Positions 55,016 to 64,000 of a stretch of 64,000 nt of DNA are shown piece by piece (positions within the stretch are counted from its first letter, which is position 1; every line of letters begins with the position of its first letter). The notes under the pieces were generated by a model. That model was not told the DNA's origin, ran no database searches, and saw only the letters and a program-made list of their open reading frames with translations. The translations under genes were made by a program, and so were the position numbers. The stretch is from Luidia sarsii (lineage: Eukaryota; Echinodermata; Asteroidea; Paxillosida; Luidiidae): contig OX465108.1 of NCBI GenBank assembly GCA_949987565.1, positions 597,501 through 661,500 of the forward strand. Reading direction: 5' to 3'.

Positions 55016-56646
55016 TAATGACAAGTATATACATGTAATCACCACACACACCTCCATCATTGTACTTAAACATATTCATTTAAAAAATCGCATAAATCTA
55101 CATAATACACCACTCTTTTGTTAATTAAAAGATATAGCATCTTTTCATCAATTAAATTTACAGTAAGGCACTGGAAATCTTTGGAAATCAAAGCACCTGC
55201 ATATCTATATTGTTTCTTTTTAGTTTGGAGTGAGTTTTGCTAATGGTGCTGAAACAAATAATGTTACACAGAGAACTAGAAAGAAAGAAACGATGATGTT
55301 TAGTGTTTTAACAGCCTCATAACATTTGGCTTGATTTGATGTCGTTAAAGAAAGTACTTCTAACGCTTCTTATTAGCACCTTATGTGTTCATTATTTTCA
55401 ACCTCATGTCAAGGTTCCTGGATTATTAATTCTCCGTAGATTCTTCCTTGCCTCTTAAAAAATTAAGAGAAAAAAAGACCAAGGAAGGAATTAGATTCCA
55501 AGTAAAAGCAGCAATATGAGATATGTCAGGAGGATAAATACTATCAGTATCTACAATGTATTACAATACAAACATAAAAACAACTGACTAGGAGATTTGA
55601 AATAAGAAATTTGACATTCAAATAAACAATTTTCGCTCCAAGAAATCAGACACATAGACAAATAAAAAAATAATACTGAAACTGATAAGAGTATAACATT
55701 GTATGCTTACTTTTAAAACATTGCAAACAGTAAACAAATATAAATATTAGTACGATACAAATTCTGTACTGCACAAGATGTACTGGTCATGGTTAATAAC
55801 TTTGGAAGATTTTATTCTTTGCAAGCAGTTTGTTTAATTTTCTGAATCTTTATCTTCAGTCGCATCATCGTGATCTGTCTGTGTTTTGCAAAGATGATAT
55901 TTGCAGTAACTTTCTGCTGGTATATTGACTCAGTAAGTCCATTTTGAGTTTTGTATGGGGTGGGGACTTTCTGAAAAAAGGGAGAGGTCCTGAAGTTTCG
56001 ATCCTAGCAGGACCTTACTCAAAGGCATTCTGCCATTGAGAAAAATCCTGCTAGGATCAAAACGTCTGACACATCTTTTTTGAGATTACCATTTTGGTCT
56101 TTTTTGCTTTTTAGTCCTGAAAGCAATTTGCAACAAGGTGAATATATTACTCTTGGTGGCGGCTTTGGTAATATAGGATCTTGTTTGGCGCGGTTTAATT
56201 TACGCAGTGGTCGGGTTGGCAAATGGAAAAGAAAATGTCATACCTTGTTATTAGGTGATTTACAATGTGGTGGAGACATTGGGTGCCTTGTGGACTGGTT
56301 TTGGTAAAAAACTTAAACTTATCTTGTTGACTGTGTGAATGTATTTTCCAGTTCATGAAGATGCCAACAAACTGAGCAGATCTTTAATTGTCTTTGACAC
56401 TCAGCCTGAAGCTTAGACATAATCGTCACTGCTTTGCAATTCAACTCTTTAGTTCCTTAAAGGAGTAAGGGCCATTGCTTACCCACTGTGTCATTGAAAG
56501 GATTCATAGCCTCATCAATCGTCTCAAATAAAGGGCTTACTGGTCTTCCTTCTTGCTGCTCGTTGTAGACTGACAGTAGAACAATGGTTGACTGTGTAGC
56601 TTTACTTCTTGCCACCAACTGAGCAAGATGGAGTCTGTGGTCTGTG
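55016..56646 (-). other. GTDC1 3' UTR and flank
   Basis: Downstream of the GTDC1 stop. A minus-strand AATAAA at 55811-55816 is a candidate poly(A) signal, giving a ~0.8-kb 3' UTR that would include the foldback copy at 55,985-56,135. The remaining sequence to the minisatellite is AT-rich without features. Confidence 0.45.
55985..56135 (+). mobile_element. Foldback-family copy downstream of GTDC1
   Basis: Left arm TTTCGATCCTAGCAGGACCT, right arm ATCCTGCTAGGATCAAAACG, then a tail ending in GCAATTTGCAAC. Possibly within the GTDC1 3' UTR. Confidence 0.85.
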
Positions 56647-56760
56647 TCATGGGCCTGGCCTGCCATGGTTCTTCTCCTTGAAGAAGCTGGCAGATCGCGG
56701 GGCTAGGATGGAGAGATACTCAGCCTCCAAATACTCCCATGTGTATTGACTGACGTCAAC
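56647..56760 (-). CDS. GTDC1: GTDC1 terminal exon 9
   Basis: 114 nt including TGA at 56647-56649, acceptor GTCTTGCAAG. Encodes [20 protein letters not shown] then a diverged C terminus ending GRPGP. Human has FSWAALHGKFRSLL at this point. Confidence 0.9.
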   Translation of the reverse strand, partial: VDVSQYTWEYLEAEYLSILAPRSASFFKEKNHGRPGP

Positions 56761-59700
56761 CTTGCAAGACGAAAGAAATCAGAAAACCATTTGTGACAGT
56801 CAAAGTTAATTCCACGACTTTAAAGCCGTAACCCTTACAAGTCTCTTTTCCCACACCCCCGAAAACAAAACCACTTTTCCAATCCATAAAATTATGAAAT
56901 TACTTAATTTGTCATTAATGTGGGGAAATCGATCACAAGAATGTTGTTACGAGCAAGAAATGGTTGATAATTGATAGTTGATAATGGTTGATAAGGGGAA
57001 AAAATATGTTAAACCAAAATGTTGCAAACTGCTTACTGTCTTAAATTACCCAAATTACACAAATCTTAATAATTTAAAGGGCCTGATGTGTTGATCCTAG
57101 CAGGACCTTTCTTACTGCAGTGAACAGTCTGCAGCATTTAGATATTAATTCGAAACAAAACTATGTAGTGTAAAAGAGGTTTTTTGAAGAAAAAAATTGA
57201 AAAATGAGGAGACTTTGCACTCACCTGCAGACTGTGTGTCCTCACAAGATGAGGATGTCGGCAAAATTCCCGCAGTTTTTTGTAAAGCTGTGGAGGAGTG
57301 GAGTACAAATATTGCTCTGCAGTTGAGAGAGAAAATATTGAAAAACATCAATAATATAATAATGTTGCAATTTGCTTACTGGTTTAAATGTAAAAAATAT
57401 GCAAATCGCAGAAATTGAGAGGGTCTGAAATTGTTAAACCTTTGAGGAAGGTCATTTACGATTCAAACATCAAGAGCTCTGTATCTTTTTGAGAAATATA
57501 ACTTGATTGAACATTGCAGCACAGTACCAGGGTAAAAATGCTCAGCATAGTAACTGGGAATTAATTATAAATTATTTTCTTAATGAGAAATGCTAATTGG
57601 GATTTCAGGGAAGGATAAGTTGTTGGATATTGCATCTACTTACTTGGAAAGATCTCTGGGTAGACCAAGGAGTTGGGGCAGACAGGATAGCAACCAAAGT
57701 GGACAGCCTCAAGCCTGACAAAAATACAAAAATAGAGACGTGAATTATGTGGGAATGTTGAGATTCATTCCCAGTGTGTTTATTGATCTTATTCTTCTCC
57801 TGGGTTAGAGAGACCATTTGGGAAGGTGTTATGTTGATAGGTCAAGCACAAATTGAAATATCTTCGGCAGTCAAATAAATTTTGCACTTTCTAAAAAATA
57901 TCCGAATACTCACATCGCGACGCCAAAAAATTCATGATTTGCTGTGGATACTGCCACATCAGCAGCAAACAATACCCTGTAATAATCCTCCTTGCTGGGG
58001 ATGTAGCCCCAGTTCACAATGTGGTCCCCAAGTTTACTCTCTGCCTCCGCAAAGATCTCTGAAACGAAAAGAAAAGAGCTGAGAAATTAGTGCAACAGAT
58101 CCACGTTGTTAACAAAAAACACATGGGATACACACTGTCTTTCCACAGCTATACTCAATCATTGAAAAGACTATGTATAAGATGTATGAGCAATCTACTA
58201 ATATTGTGAATCCAAAAGGCAGAAAAGATCTCACAGGAGACAATTTGGTGTAAAAATTGTAGAAAGTGAAAAGCAATTTCATTTCTTTGTTTTTGTCTTT
58301 CTTGGGAGATATATAATAGATATAAATCTAACAATGCTAAGCTGAAATGAAGATTAAGTACCGGTATATTCATTTTGTTAAAGTCAATTCAATCTCAAAC
58401 TAAATGATGCCACAGAAGAGCTGTTATTCCAGACTTTCTGCGACGTATGGTTCAGATGATGTTTAATTCTTGCATTGTTCATCACAAGATAGAAATTGAA
58501 ATAGAAGGATTTACAGCACCTGGAACTTCAGAGAACTGCTCTCCGATGACAGACAGTCGAAATTCTACTCCCAACTCGCTGAGCTGGAAGATGGTTTGGA
58601 AGAACAACTCTGGGTTCTTGTCGTGCTCCCTGAAAACAAAGTATTCATCATTGTATAAATTAGCTGACAAATTGATCACTTTCAAAAGAAAAAAAGAAAG
58701 AAAAAAAAAGGGATCATCAAAAAATTGTGATGAGCACAAGATTTGTTCTGGTGGCCTAATTGACCTGAAGTTTGTAATAATCATGGTAATTTCAACTTAT
58801 TTGTCATCAGGTATACATGTAGTGCATATAAATATCTGTGGATAAGTGCCAGGAGTGAATCCAATAGCATACCATCTGTGAGCCCACAGTATGTGGAGAG
58901 GCTGCTTAGTAGAATGAGACTTCCACATGGCCCGCTTGTTCTTAGCCGACACGTACGCCACCTTCACCTCATGGAGCTGACTGCTCCCTTCCTCCGCTTC
59001 CCGAGCCTGTGCTGGTCTCTCCTCCTCTGCCAACGACGCTCCGGCCAGGCTCTGAGACAGGGTCTTGTCACCTCTCCAAGGGAGTTCTCCCGAGGGTCTG
59101 CGAGCATTTCTCCGAACCAAGCTCTCTTTGGCGGGCTTGGAAGGCTCAGCTGCAGTGGTCGGTCTTCCCTTAGCACCGAGACTCTCGGTTAGAGACTCTT
59201 CCAGATCTTCCAGCGAATCGTCTTCTCTGAGGCTGCCGGGGTTGGCCAAACCCTCGTCATGGATCTTCGAGGCAAAAGGCTGACAGCCCCCAGCGTCTCC
59301 TAGGCAGAGAGTGCTGGCATTGGGCACATGCAGGGGGAAGTGCAGGACCCGACTCTTACGTCTGATGGGACGATGCATGTCCTTGGACTTGAAGCCCGCC
59401 ACGGGAATGATGCTCAGGAAGGAGTCAACGGCTGAGAGAAAGGACTCCATGTTGTACTTGGAATTGAACAGAATCGTATCGGCAACCAGACTGTGGGTAA
59501 GACAAAACATATTCAATGCTCAGACACTTCATCGGGTTCGTCCTAAAAAGCATGGATAGATAACCGACGACAACTTTTGAGACAGAATCAAAAGAAGAAT
59601 ATTTATCAGGCGGGTTGATAAATTAAAAAAAAATCCATTCAAACAAAAAGTCCCACACAGCATTGCAGGCAAGGCAGCACTGCAGCAACTTTGAAAAGCA

Positions 59701-62308
59701 GCTTGTAGTACGAGGAAGGATGAATATCTCCAAATCCAAGAGCTGCTGAATCTTGTGGGGTTGTAGACAGGATGGCAGACTTGTACGCCTCATGACTTGG
59801 TCTAGGACTCTAGACAACTGATCTACATTAAAGCCCCTACACAACATCGGTAAGATCGAAAAACAGAAATGTTCACAGATTTACATGAAACTTATACAGT
59901 TTGAAGATGGTTGTAATAGAAACCTTGCACTGAAATATTTCTGCCTTAAGTGCTGTATTTTGGGAGTAAAAGAAATCGTTTACGTCTCACCGAGATCTAA
60001 ACTATTTTTTGGAACAGTACAGCGTTGAATGCTGCATTTTCGCGATCAAATGAAGTGGTTTTCACGATTTTCTCAAGACTAGGTTGGCAGATTGAGCTGA
60101 AATTTTCACAGGTGTGCTATTTCATGCATATATTGGATCAGACAACGTATGGATGCTATTCTTTGACCTCGACCAATGTTGTGTAGGGGCTTTAAGTGGA
60201 CAAGAGAATTTCTCATGTCCTACTGTGGGACAACATCCAATACGCTTGGAGCTAAGATCCATGCCAAAGCTGTGCACTACTCTCTATCAGAGGCGGCCTC
60301 AGATCTCTCTTTCATCTGCCCACTCACCAGGAGATGATTTGGTTGTAGCCAAACTGGAAGTCGCGGTCTTGCTGCTTCCGGACAGGATACACCAGCTGGT
60401 TCTCGTGGAAATACACGACCTTATGGAGGGGCAGGAGGTCTGTTCTTAGGGCGATGAGCTCAGCAAGATTCAGCACACTGCTACAGAACAGAACCCTGGA
60501 AGTACAGACAATGTGGGCAATGTCAGCATTGAGGAGCCAGTGAAGGCGGGATGATGATGGTTATGATTGGGATGGGAGTGAGGAAGATGGGGATGAGAAG
60601 GAATGGATAGAAAGGGCTAAGGGGGCTAAGGGGTAGAATGACGATACAGATGAAGAGAAGGAGGATGAAGACGAGGAGGGTAGGTGGGAGGAGGGACTGT
60701 GATTGAGGTCTGTGATGAAGAGGATGGGGCTGTGAATGAGAAGGATGAGAATGAGGATCAGGATGAGGACAGCTCAAGAATAAGTAGGGCAGAGAAGGAA
60801 TAATAACAGGATGACGAAGAGGATGAAGATGAAGTTTAATAAACATCATTCACCCTCTATCAGTAACATTGGACACTTTTTTTGCGCTCATGATACAATG
60901 GATGTTACATAGTCAAGTTTACCCATTATCATACACCGAGATTATCAATATTATTACAGGACAGCATTTCTTTACACAAGACATCAGCCCTGAATTTAAT
61001 TAACTCGCGCTTTCAAAACATACCACAGCGCAAAGTGTGATTCTTTAAAAGTGGCCTGGCCACTAAGAAGGAGAGAGGAAGTAATCATCGTCAGGGCTTT
61101 GAGCCAGGCACGGCTCTGTACTCACTTGTAGTGGATGTCCCTGGGTACAATCTGGGCAAAGTGGATGGCTGAGGTACGAGCCGACCAGTGCCATTTCTTG
61201 GCGGGTAGCGTGTACTTGGCACAGTGGGGAGCGTTGAGCATGACTAGGTCTACCAGCTGCTGGTGTGATCCGCCGTAGAACGGCTCGATGATCAACGTGT
61301 GACATATGCTTTGCTCGTCGGGGTCCATCAGTATGTCGCCTGAAATCGTTAAGAAGATGCTAGTCTAACTGATGAATAATTAAAACCTAATGAGAGCACT
61401 TATGGACTAATCAGTTTGGAAGAGTGCATAAGCTTTCATAGAAATTACTACTTTGCATCTGGTGAAAGAGTAGTCCGAGTAACTTGGACCCGAAAAGTCA
61501 CCTTTTTTTATCGAATTTTGAAATTTTGAGGTTCGGGTCACCAGAACCTCAAAATTTGATAAAAAAAGGTGACTTGTTGGGTCCAAGTTACTTGGACCAC
61601 CTCCATGCTCAGACTAGTGAAAGAATTGTTGCTATGAAAGGTTATACTCTCTTCCCAACTGGTCAGTTTTAACTGCTAGCTATAACTTATAAGTTGGTAT
61701 TAAGAAATCAAAACAGGTTAGGATGTTTGGAGTGGGTATGGGAGCTGGGAGGTGGGGAGAATAACGGGGTGCTATTTTATTTATTGTCTAAATCCACAGG
61801 GTGTGAACATATGAAGTGTCAAGAGCTGTCTGTGTCTGGAGATCTTTATGATTATCCATCTCCCAAATTTTTTTGGAACTATAAAAACCGTCTGGCATTT
61901 CCAAAAAGGAAGTGAGACTGAGAGGTGATACTGATAGGGCCTAATATTAATTAATAATTAATCATGAATTGTTTTTACTTTGACAGGCCAAAAAATGGTG
62001 AATTATTCGACAAGAAATAAAAATAGGAAGTACTAAATCCCTAAATTGCCACGTGTTGCTCAGCTGTAACAAAGGTTAAGGGAAATGTATGTACATCAAA
62101 ATGGAGTACCGACGGTAATAAAATAGTAATAACTTTCGTTTTTCTACGACGCCAACCGGAAATTGGCCCAGGACCAATTTGATGTGAAATCTCATTCACA
62201 TTAGTGTCAGCAAAACGAAGTACATCTGTTTTGGATGAACTTTTCAGACCCTGTCGTCCCGATATTACCTGTTTTCAAGCTGAAGTCATCGTGGGCGAGT
62301 GACACCAT
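56647..62308 (-). CDS. GTDC1: GTDC1 / QTMAN, tRNA-queuosine mannosyltransferase (9 exons)
   Basis: GT4-like GT-B fold glycosyltransferase. In vertebrates GTDC1 is QTMAN, which transfers mannose from GDP-mannose to queuosine-34 of cytosolic tRNA-Asp. Exons in transcript order: 62308-62269, 61339-61126, 60495-60328, 59490-58873, 58629-58520, 58058-57914, 57714-57644, 57316-57225, 56760-56647; the sum is 1,572 nt, 523 residues (human 458). Landmarks: [54 protein letters not shown], a Ser/Glu-rich insert at about 200-320 that is longer than in human, [18 protein letters not shown], and the catalytic-type E-x7-E motif EFFGVAMLE at 426-434, then GCYPVCP and LVYPEIFP. If the ATG at 61328 is used instead, the protein is 506 residues. 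SNX27 starts head to head 0.5 kb upstream. Confidence 0.95.
57005..57130 (-). mobile_element. Foldback-family copy, reverse orientation, in GTDC1 intron
   Basis: Tail complement TTGCAAACTGCTTACTGTC precedes the arm GGGCCTGATGTGTTGATCCT; a second degenerate reverse copy lies at 57,355-57,475. Confidence 0.8.
57225..57316 (-). CDS. GTDC1: GTDC1 exon 8
   Basis: 92 nt, acceptor TCAACTGCAG, donor CTGCAG|GTGAGTGC. Encodes [20 protein letters not shown] and [10 protein letters not shown]. Confidence 0.95.
57644..57714 (-). CDS. GTDC1: GTDC1 exon 7
   Basis: 71 nt, acceptor TTTTTGTCAG, donor TTTCCAA|GTAAGTAG. Encodes [20 protein letters not shown] and IFP; the Glu of LEAV is the second Glu of E-x7-E. 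Confidence 0.96.
57914..58058 (-). CDS. GTDC1: GTDC1 exon 6
   Basis: 145 nt, acceptor TCGTTTCAG, donor GCGAT|GTGAGTATT. Encodes [20 protein letters not shown] and [16 protein letters not shown], the first half of the E-x7-E motif. Confidence 0.96.
58520..58629 (-). CDS. GTDC1: GTDC1 exon 5
   Basis: 110 nt, acceptor TTGTTTTCAG, donor GTTCCAG|GTGCTGT. Encodes [20 protein letters not shown] and [14 protein letters not shown]. The donor is weak beyond GT but phase and homology agree. Confidence 0.94.
58873..59490 (-). CDS. GTDC1: GTDC1 exon 4 with variable linker
   Basis: 618 nt, acceptor TACCCACAG, donor CACAGATG|GTATGCTA. Starts [20 protein letters not shown], then a charged, Ser-rich stretch ([20 protein letters not shown]) without similarity I recognise, and ends PLHILWAHR. 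The linker accounts for the extra length over human. Confidence 0.95.
60328..60495 (-). CDS. GTDC1: GTDC1 exon 3
   Basis: 168 nt, acceptor TACTTCCAG, donor TCCTG|GTGAGTGG. Encodes [40 protein letters not shown] and [10 protein letters not shown]. Confidence 0.96.
60530..60845. repeat. GATGAG-rich simple sequence in GTDC1 intron 2
   Basis: Purine-rich degenerate GATGAGGAT repeats; the open frame on the opposite strand is a Pro/His/Leu-rich artefact. Confidence 0.85.
61126..61339 (-). CDS. GTDC1: GTDC1 exon 2
   Basis: Acceptor CGATTTCAG, donor CTACAA|GTGAGTAC. Encodes [20 protein letters not shown] and [20 protein letters not shown], the conserved N-terminal domain (DUF3524 type). Confidence 0.96.
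61473..61597. repeat. Long hairpin repeat in GTDC1 intron 1
   Basis: Left arm starts GTCCGAGTAACTTGGACCC, right arm ends GGGTCCAAGTTACTTGGAC; about 54 bp per arm with a ~10-nt insertion in the left arm and a short loop near 61,537. Looks like a miniature foldback insertion unrelated to the common family. Confidence 0.85.
62269..62308 (-). CDS. GTDC1: GTDC1 exon 1, candidate N-terminal extension
   Basis: Donor AAAACAG|GTAATATCG. An ATG at 62308 runs in frame through the donor and the next acceptor ([20 protein letters not shown]). Its context (TCCATGG) is weak, so translation may begin at 61328 and this exon be 5' UTR. Confidence 0.5.
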
Positions 62309-62799
62309 GGACGGAGGAAGACCCAAGGTGAGTTAAGACTAAGATCAAGGAGGAAGAGTAATAAAGAGTTCTCGTCAAGGATTTCCATCCATGTGCTTTC
62401 TCTTGGGTCCCGTATTAATGTTTTGAAGCAGGGCGCCCTCTGTAGTCAGTCTGAAGTCACATGACTTGAGCACTACGTCGACCATGAACTCCCATAGCCC
62501 CAGTGCAGCGATTGCTCCAGTAAGTAACCAACATTATTTATAAAAAAAACTGTTGTAGGAGTGACTTCCTCCAAGTAACGAGAAGACAAGCTCTGGAGAT
62601 ACCGTCAGCAAGACTGTCCAGTCGTTCGACCGGGGACTACGTGAGAATCGGAGCTACTGTTTGGTTTTTCTGTGCGATTTGTTGTCCGTGAAGGATCTCG
62701 AACAACCGACCGATCCCTATTGCAACAGTGCAGGTGTAGACGGCACTACACACACAGATACATCCGAAAAAAAGAAGACAAAGTTGACATGTGTTAAAC
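62309..62799. promoter_or_regulatory. Divergent GTDC1 / SNX27 promoter region
   Basis: 491 bp separate the two head-to-head start codons. On the plus strand two short ATG-to-donor segments occur (62307-62327|GTGAGT; 62484-62519|GTAAGT), which could be alternative upstream exons. No TATA box was seen. Confidence 0.5.
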
Positions 62800-63047
62800 A
62801 TGGCGGACGACATCGACGATCGGTCCCCAACCGCGGAGAAGTCACTGACCAACAGTCCCCGAGTAGTGACCATCGTGAAGAGTGACACTGGCTTCGGGTT
62901 CAACGTCAGAGGGCAAGTTAGTGAGGGTGGACAGTTGAAGAGCATCAATGGGGAACTGTACGCACCCCTGCAACACGTGAGTGCCGTATTAGAGGGAGGG
63001 GCCGCTGAACGGGCTGGTATCAACAAAGGTGACCGCATCCTGGAAGT
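62800..63047 (+). CDS. SNX27: SNX27 sorting nexin, first coding exon (gene runs off the window)
   Basis: SNX27 is an endosomal PDZ-PX-FERM protein that couples PDZ-ligand cargo to retromer for recycling to the plasma membrane. The ATG at 62800 sits in a strong context (AACATGG). The exon encodes 82 full codons plus two bases: [20 protein letters not shown], then the PDZ domain from [20 protein letters not shown] (carboxylate-binding loop GFGF) through [20 protein letters not shown] and GDRILEV. The split Val codon at the donor GAAGT|GTAAGTAT fits human LEVNHVNVEG. The next exon (NHVNVEG) is not present before 64,000. The Gly-rich vertebrate N terminus is missing, which is common in invertebrates. 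Confidence 0.96.
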
Positions 63048-63342
63048 GTAAGTATCTACACCACCCACCTGAGTTACTTTAAACAAGCTTCTTTATTGCA
63101 TTATATAACAACACCAAGGGGTATTTCAGTGCTGGGGAAGAGTTCTGTATATAATATTTATTCATAAACTTGATTTTTAGAACTAACCCCCATTTTCAAG
63201 ATTTTACAAACTTTTGTATTGAGAGAATTCCTGCAAGGATCAAATACTGAAATAGACTGATGTACGTTGATCTGTACAGCCCGGTGCAATGGCAAGACCT
63301 AGATTCCTACATGTAGTTGCCTGGATAAAGCTAGCTGCCACG

Positions 63343-63427
63343 TAGTTGCGGTAACCGTAACCCTCATCCTCCCGAGGGTCAGAGTCTCCGACCCTCGGGA
63401 GGATGAGGGTTACGGTTACCGCAACTA
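63343..63427. repeat. Perfect 38-bp inverted repeat with 9-nt loop
   Basis: Arms 63343-63380 and 63390-63427 are exact reverse complements (TAGTTGCGGTAACCGTAACC...), loop AGAGTCTCC. The 12-bp word CTAGCTGCCACG occurs at both edges (63331-63342 and 63425-63436). Confidence 0.95.
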
Positions 63428-63495
63428 GCTGCCACGTTCGTCGTTGAAGTAAACCATGCTCGTCAAGAGATTTAAGTATGGCAGGTTTATCCAGC

Positions 63496-63717
63496 ATGGC
63501 ATTCTTCCCGCAAATGCTATTCTGCCGATCCCTTACTCTGATTGGCCAATTCACTGTCATCACGTGTTGTCATCACGTATTCTGCTGGAGGTCGTTCCTG
63601 AATAACCTTTCGGGCAAGAGAGCCGGCACGACTAACAGTAACTGTAAATGGCAGTTGGACAATCAGAGTATCTTCAGTAAGGGACCGGCAAAATAGCGTT
63701 TGCGGGAAGAATGCCAT
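63496..63717. mobile_element. MITE-like element with ~42-bp terminal inverted repeats
   Basis: Left end ATGGCATTCTTCCCGCAAAT and right end reverse complement are near identical over about 42 bp; the interior is non-coding, with a secondary inverted repeat (TCTGATTGGCCAA / TTGGACAATCAGA). No clear target duplication was found. Confidence 0.85.
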
Positions 63718-64000
63718 TGCCTTTAATTATGGACAGAACCATATTATTATTATTGGTGCTCCCATACATTCTCATCATCCACCCTGTGTAGTTATGGGCC
63801 ATTGAAATTTGCAGCAAACCCTCATTAAATTGTGGTCTGTGGACATTTTTAAAATGTTCATGAATTGACTGAGAAAGGCACATTTCTGCTTTCATATCAT
63901 TATCAGTCCTACATGGGTCAGATTGTTTGATTGTTTTCATGTTTCTGTTTAGAACTACTTTTTGTTTATGTTTGGATTTGGTGCTTGTGTCTGTTGATTA

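Larger units (their letters stand above)
63048..64000 (+). other. SNX27 intron 1 (partial)
   Basis: Contains a perfect 38-bp-stem hairpin (63343-63427) and a MITE-like element (63496-63717). No second coding exon was found. Confidence 0.75.

Noticed and set aside
53579..55079. Two nearly 500-codon Pro/His/Thr-rich open frames on the minus strand
   Set aside because: They are translations of the 85-bp minisatellite; the unit lacks stop codons in any frame and the frames cycle through the same three peptides. No domain, and composition is entirely repeat-driven.
58797..58872. Extension of GTDC1 exon 4 past position 58873
   Set aside because: The open frame continues, but a donor at 58872 and the perfect join of HRW to EHDKNPE in the next exon show that the extension is intronic.

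Overview
The window is animal nuclear DNA: four multi-exon genes with GT-AG introns, a nuclear tRNA gene array and many short interspersed and tandem repeats. The proteins are closest to vertebrate-type orthologues but the exon and intron sizes are compact. Repeat texture (frequent TACATGTA and TAGGCCTA words, many foldback repeats) together with conserved deuterostome gene order suggests an invertebrate deuterostome, most likely an echinoderm. The species assignment is inference; I could not search a database.

Layout. (1) 1-11,133, minus strand: the GATAD2/p66 subunit of the NuRD (Mi-2) chromatin-remodelling complex, six coding exons read to an in-frame 912-residue protein, with a long first intron leading to a candidate non-coding first exon at about 18,850. 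(2) About 18,850-29,500: GC-rich candidate promoter segments and otherwise repeat-rich sequence without a recognisable gene. (3) 29,541-40,151, minus strand: MAU2 (SCC4), the cohesin-loader partner of NIPBL, complete in 16 exons (596 residues) including a probable 18-nt microexon. MAU2 followed by GATAD2 on the same strand is also the gene order I recall for human 19p13.11, so this looks like an old conserved pair. (4) 40,152-44,700: intergenic, with a CG-alternating tandem repeat and a 15-bp CCAAT tandem repeat. (5) 44,736-52,631: an array of 14 intron-containing tRNA-Tyr(GTA) and 7 tRNA-Lys(TTT) genes plus two tRNA fragments. The left half is all on the plus strand and the right half all on the minus strand; sections of the halves are mirror images down to their spacers. 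(6) 53,617-55,015: an 85-bp G-rich minisatellite. (7) 56,647-62,308, minus strand: GTDC1, the GT-B glycosyltransferase known in vertebrates as the tRNA-queuosine mannosyltransferase QTMAN. (8) 62,800-63,047, plus strand: first coding exon of SNX27 (N-terminal part of its PDZ domain), head to head with GTDC1; the gene runs off the right edge.

The genes do not form a pathway. GATAD2 and MAU2 both act on chromatin, and GTDC1 acts on queuosine-containing tRNA, but adjacency to the tRNA-Tyr array may be chance. The most unusual content is non-coding: the mirror-image tRNA-Tyr/tRNA-Lys array with a 240-bp inverted repeat inside it, a foldback repeat family present in more than 20 full or partial copies, and a second foldback family whose arms carry tRNA-like B boxes. 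All exon models were assembled by eye from splice signals, reading phase and family similarity; every junction was checked for phase and each complete model sums to a multiple of three.
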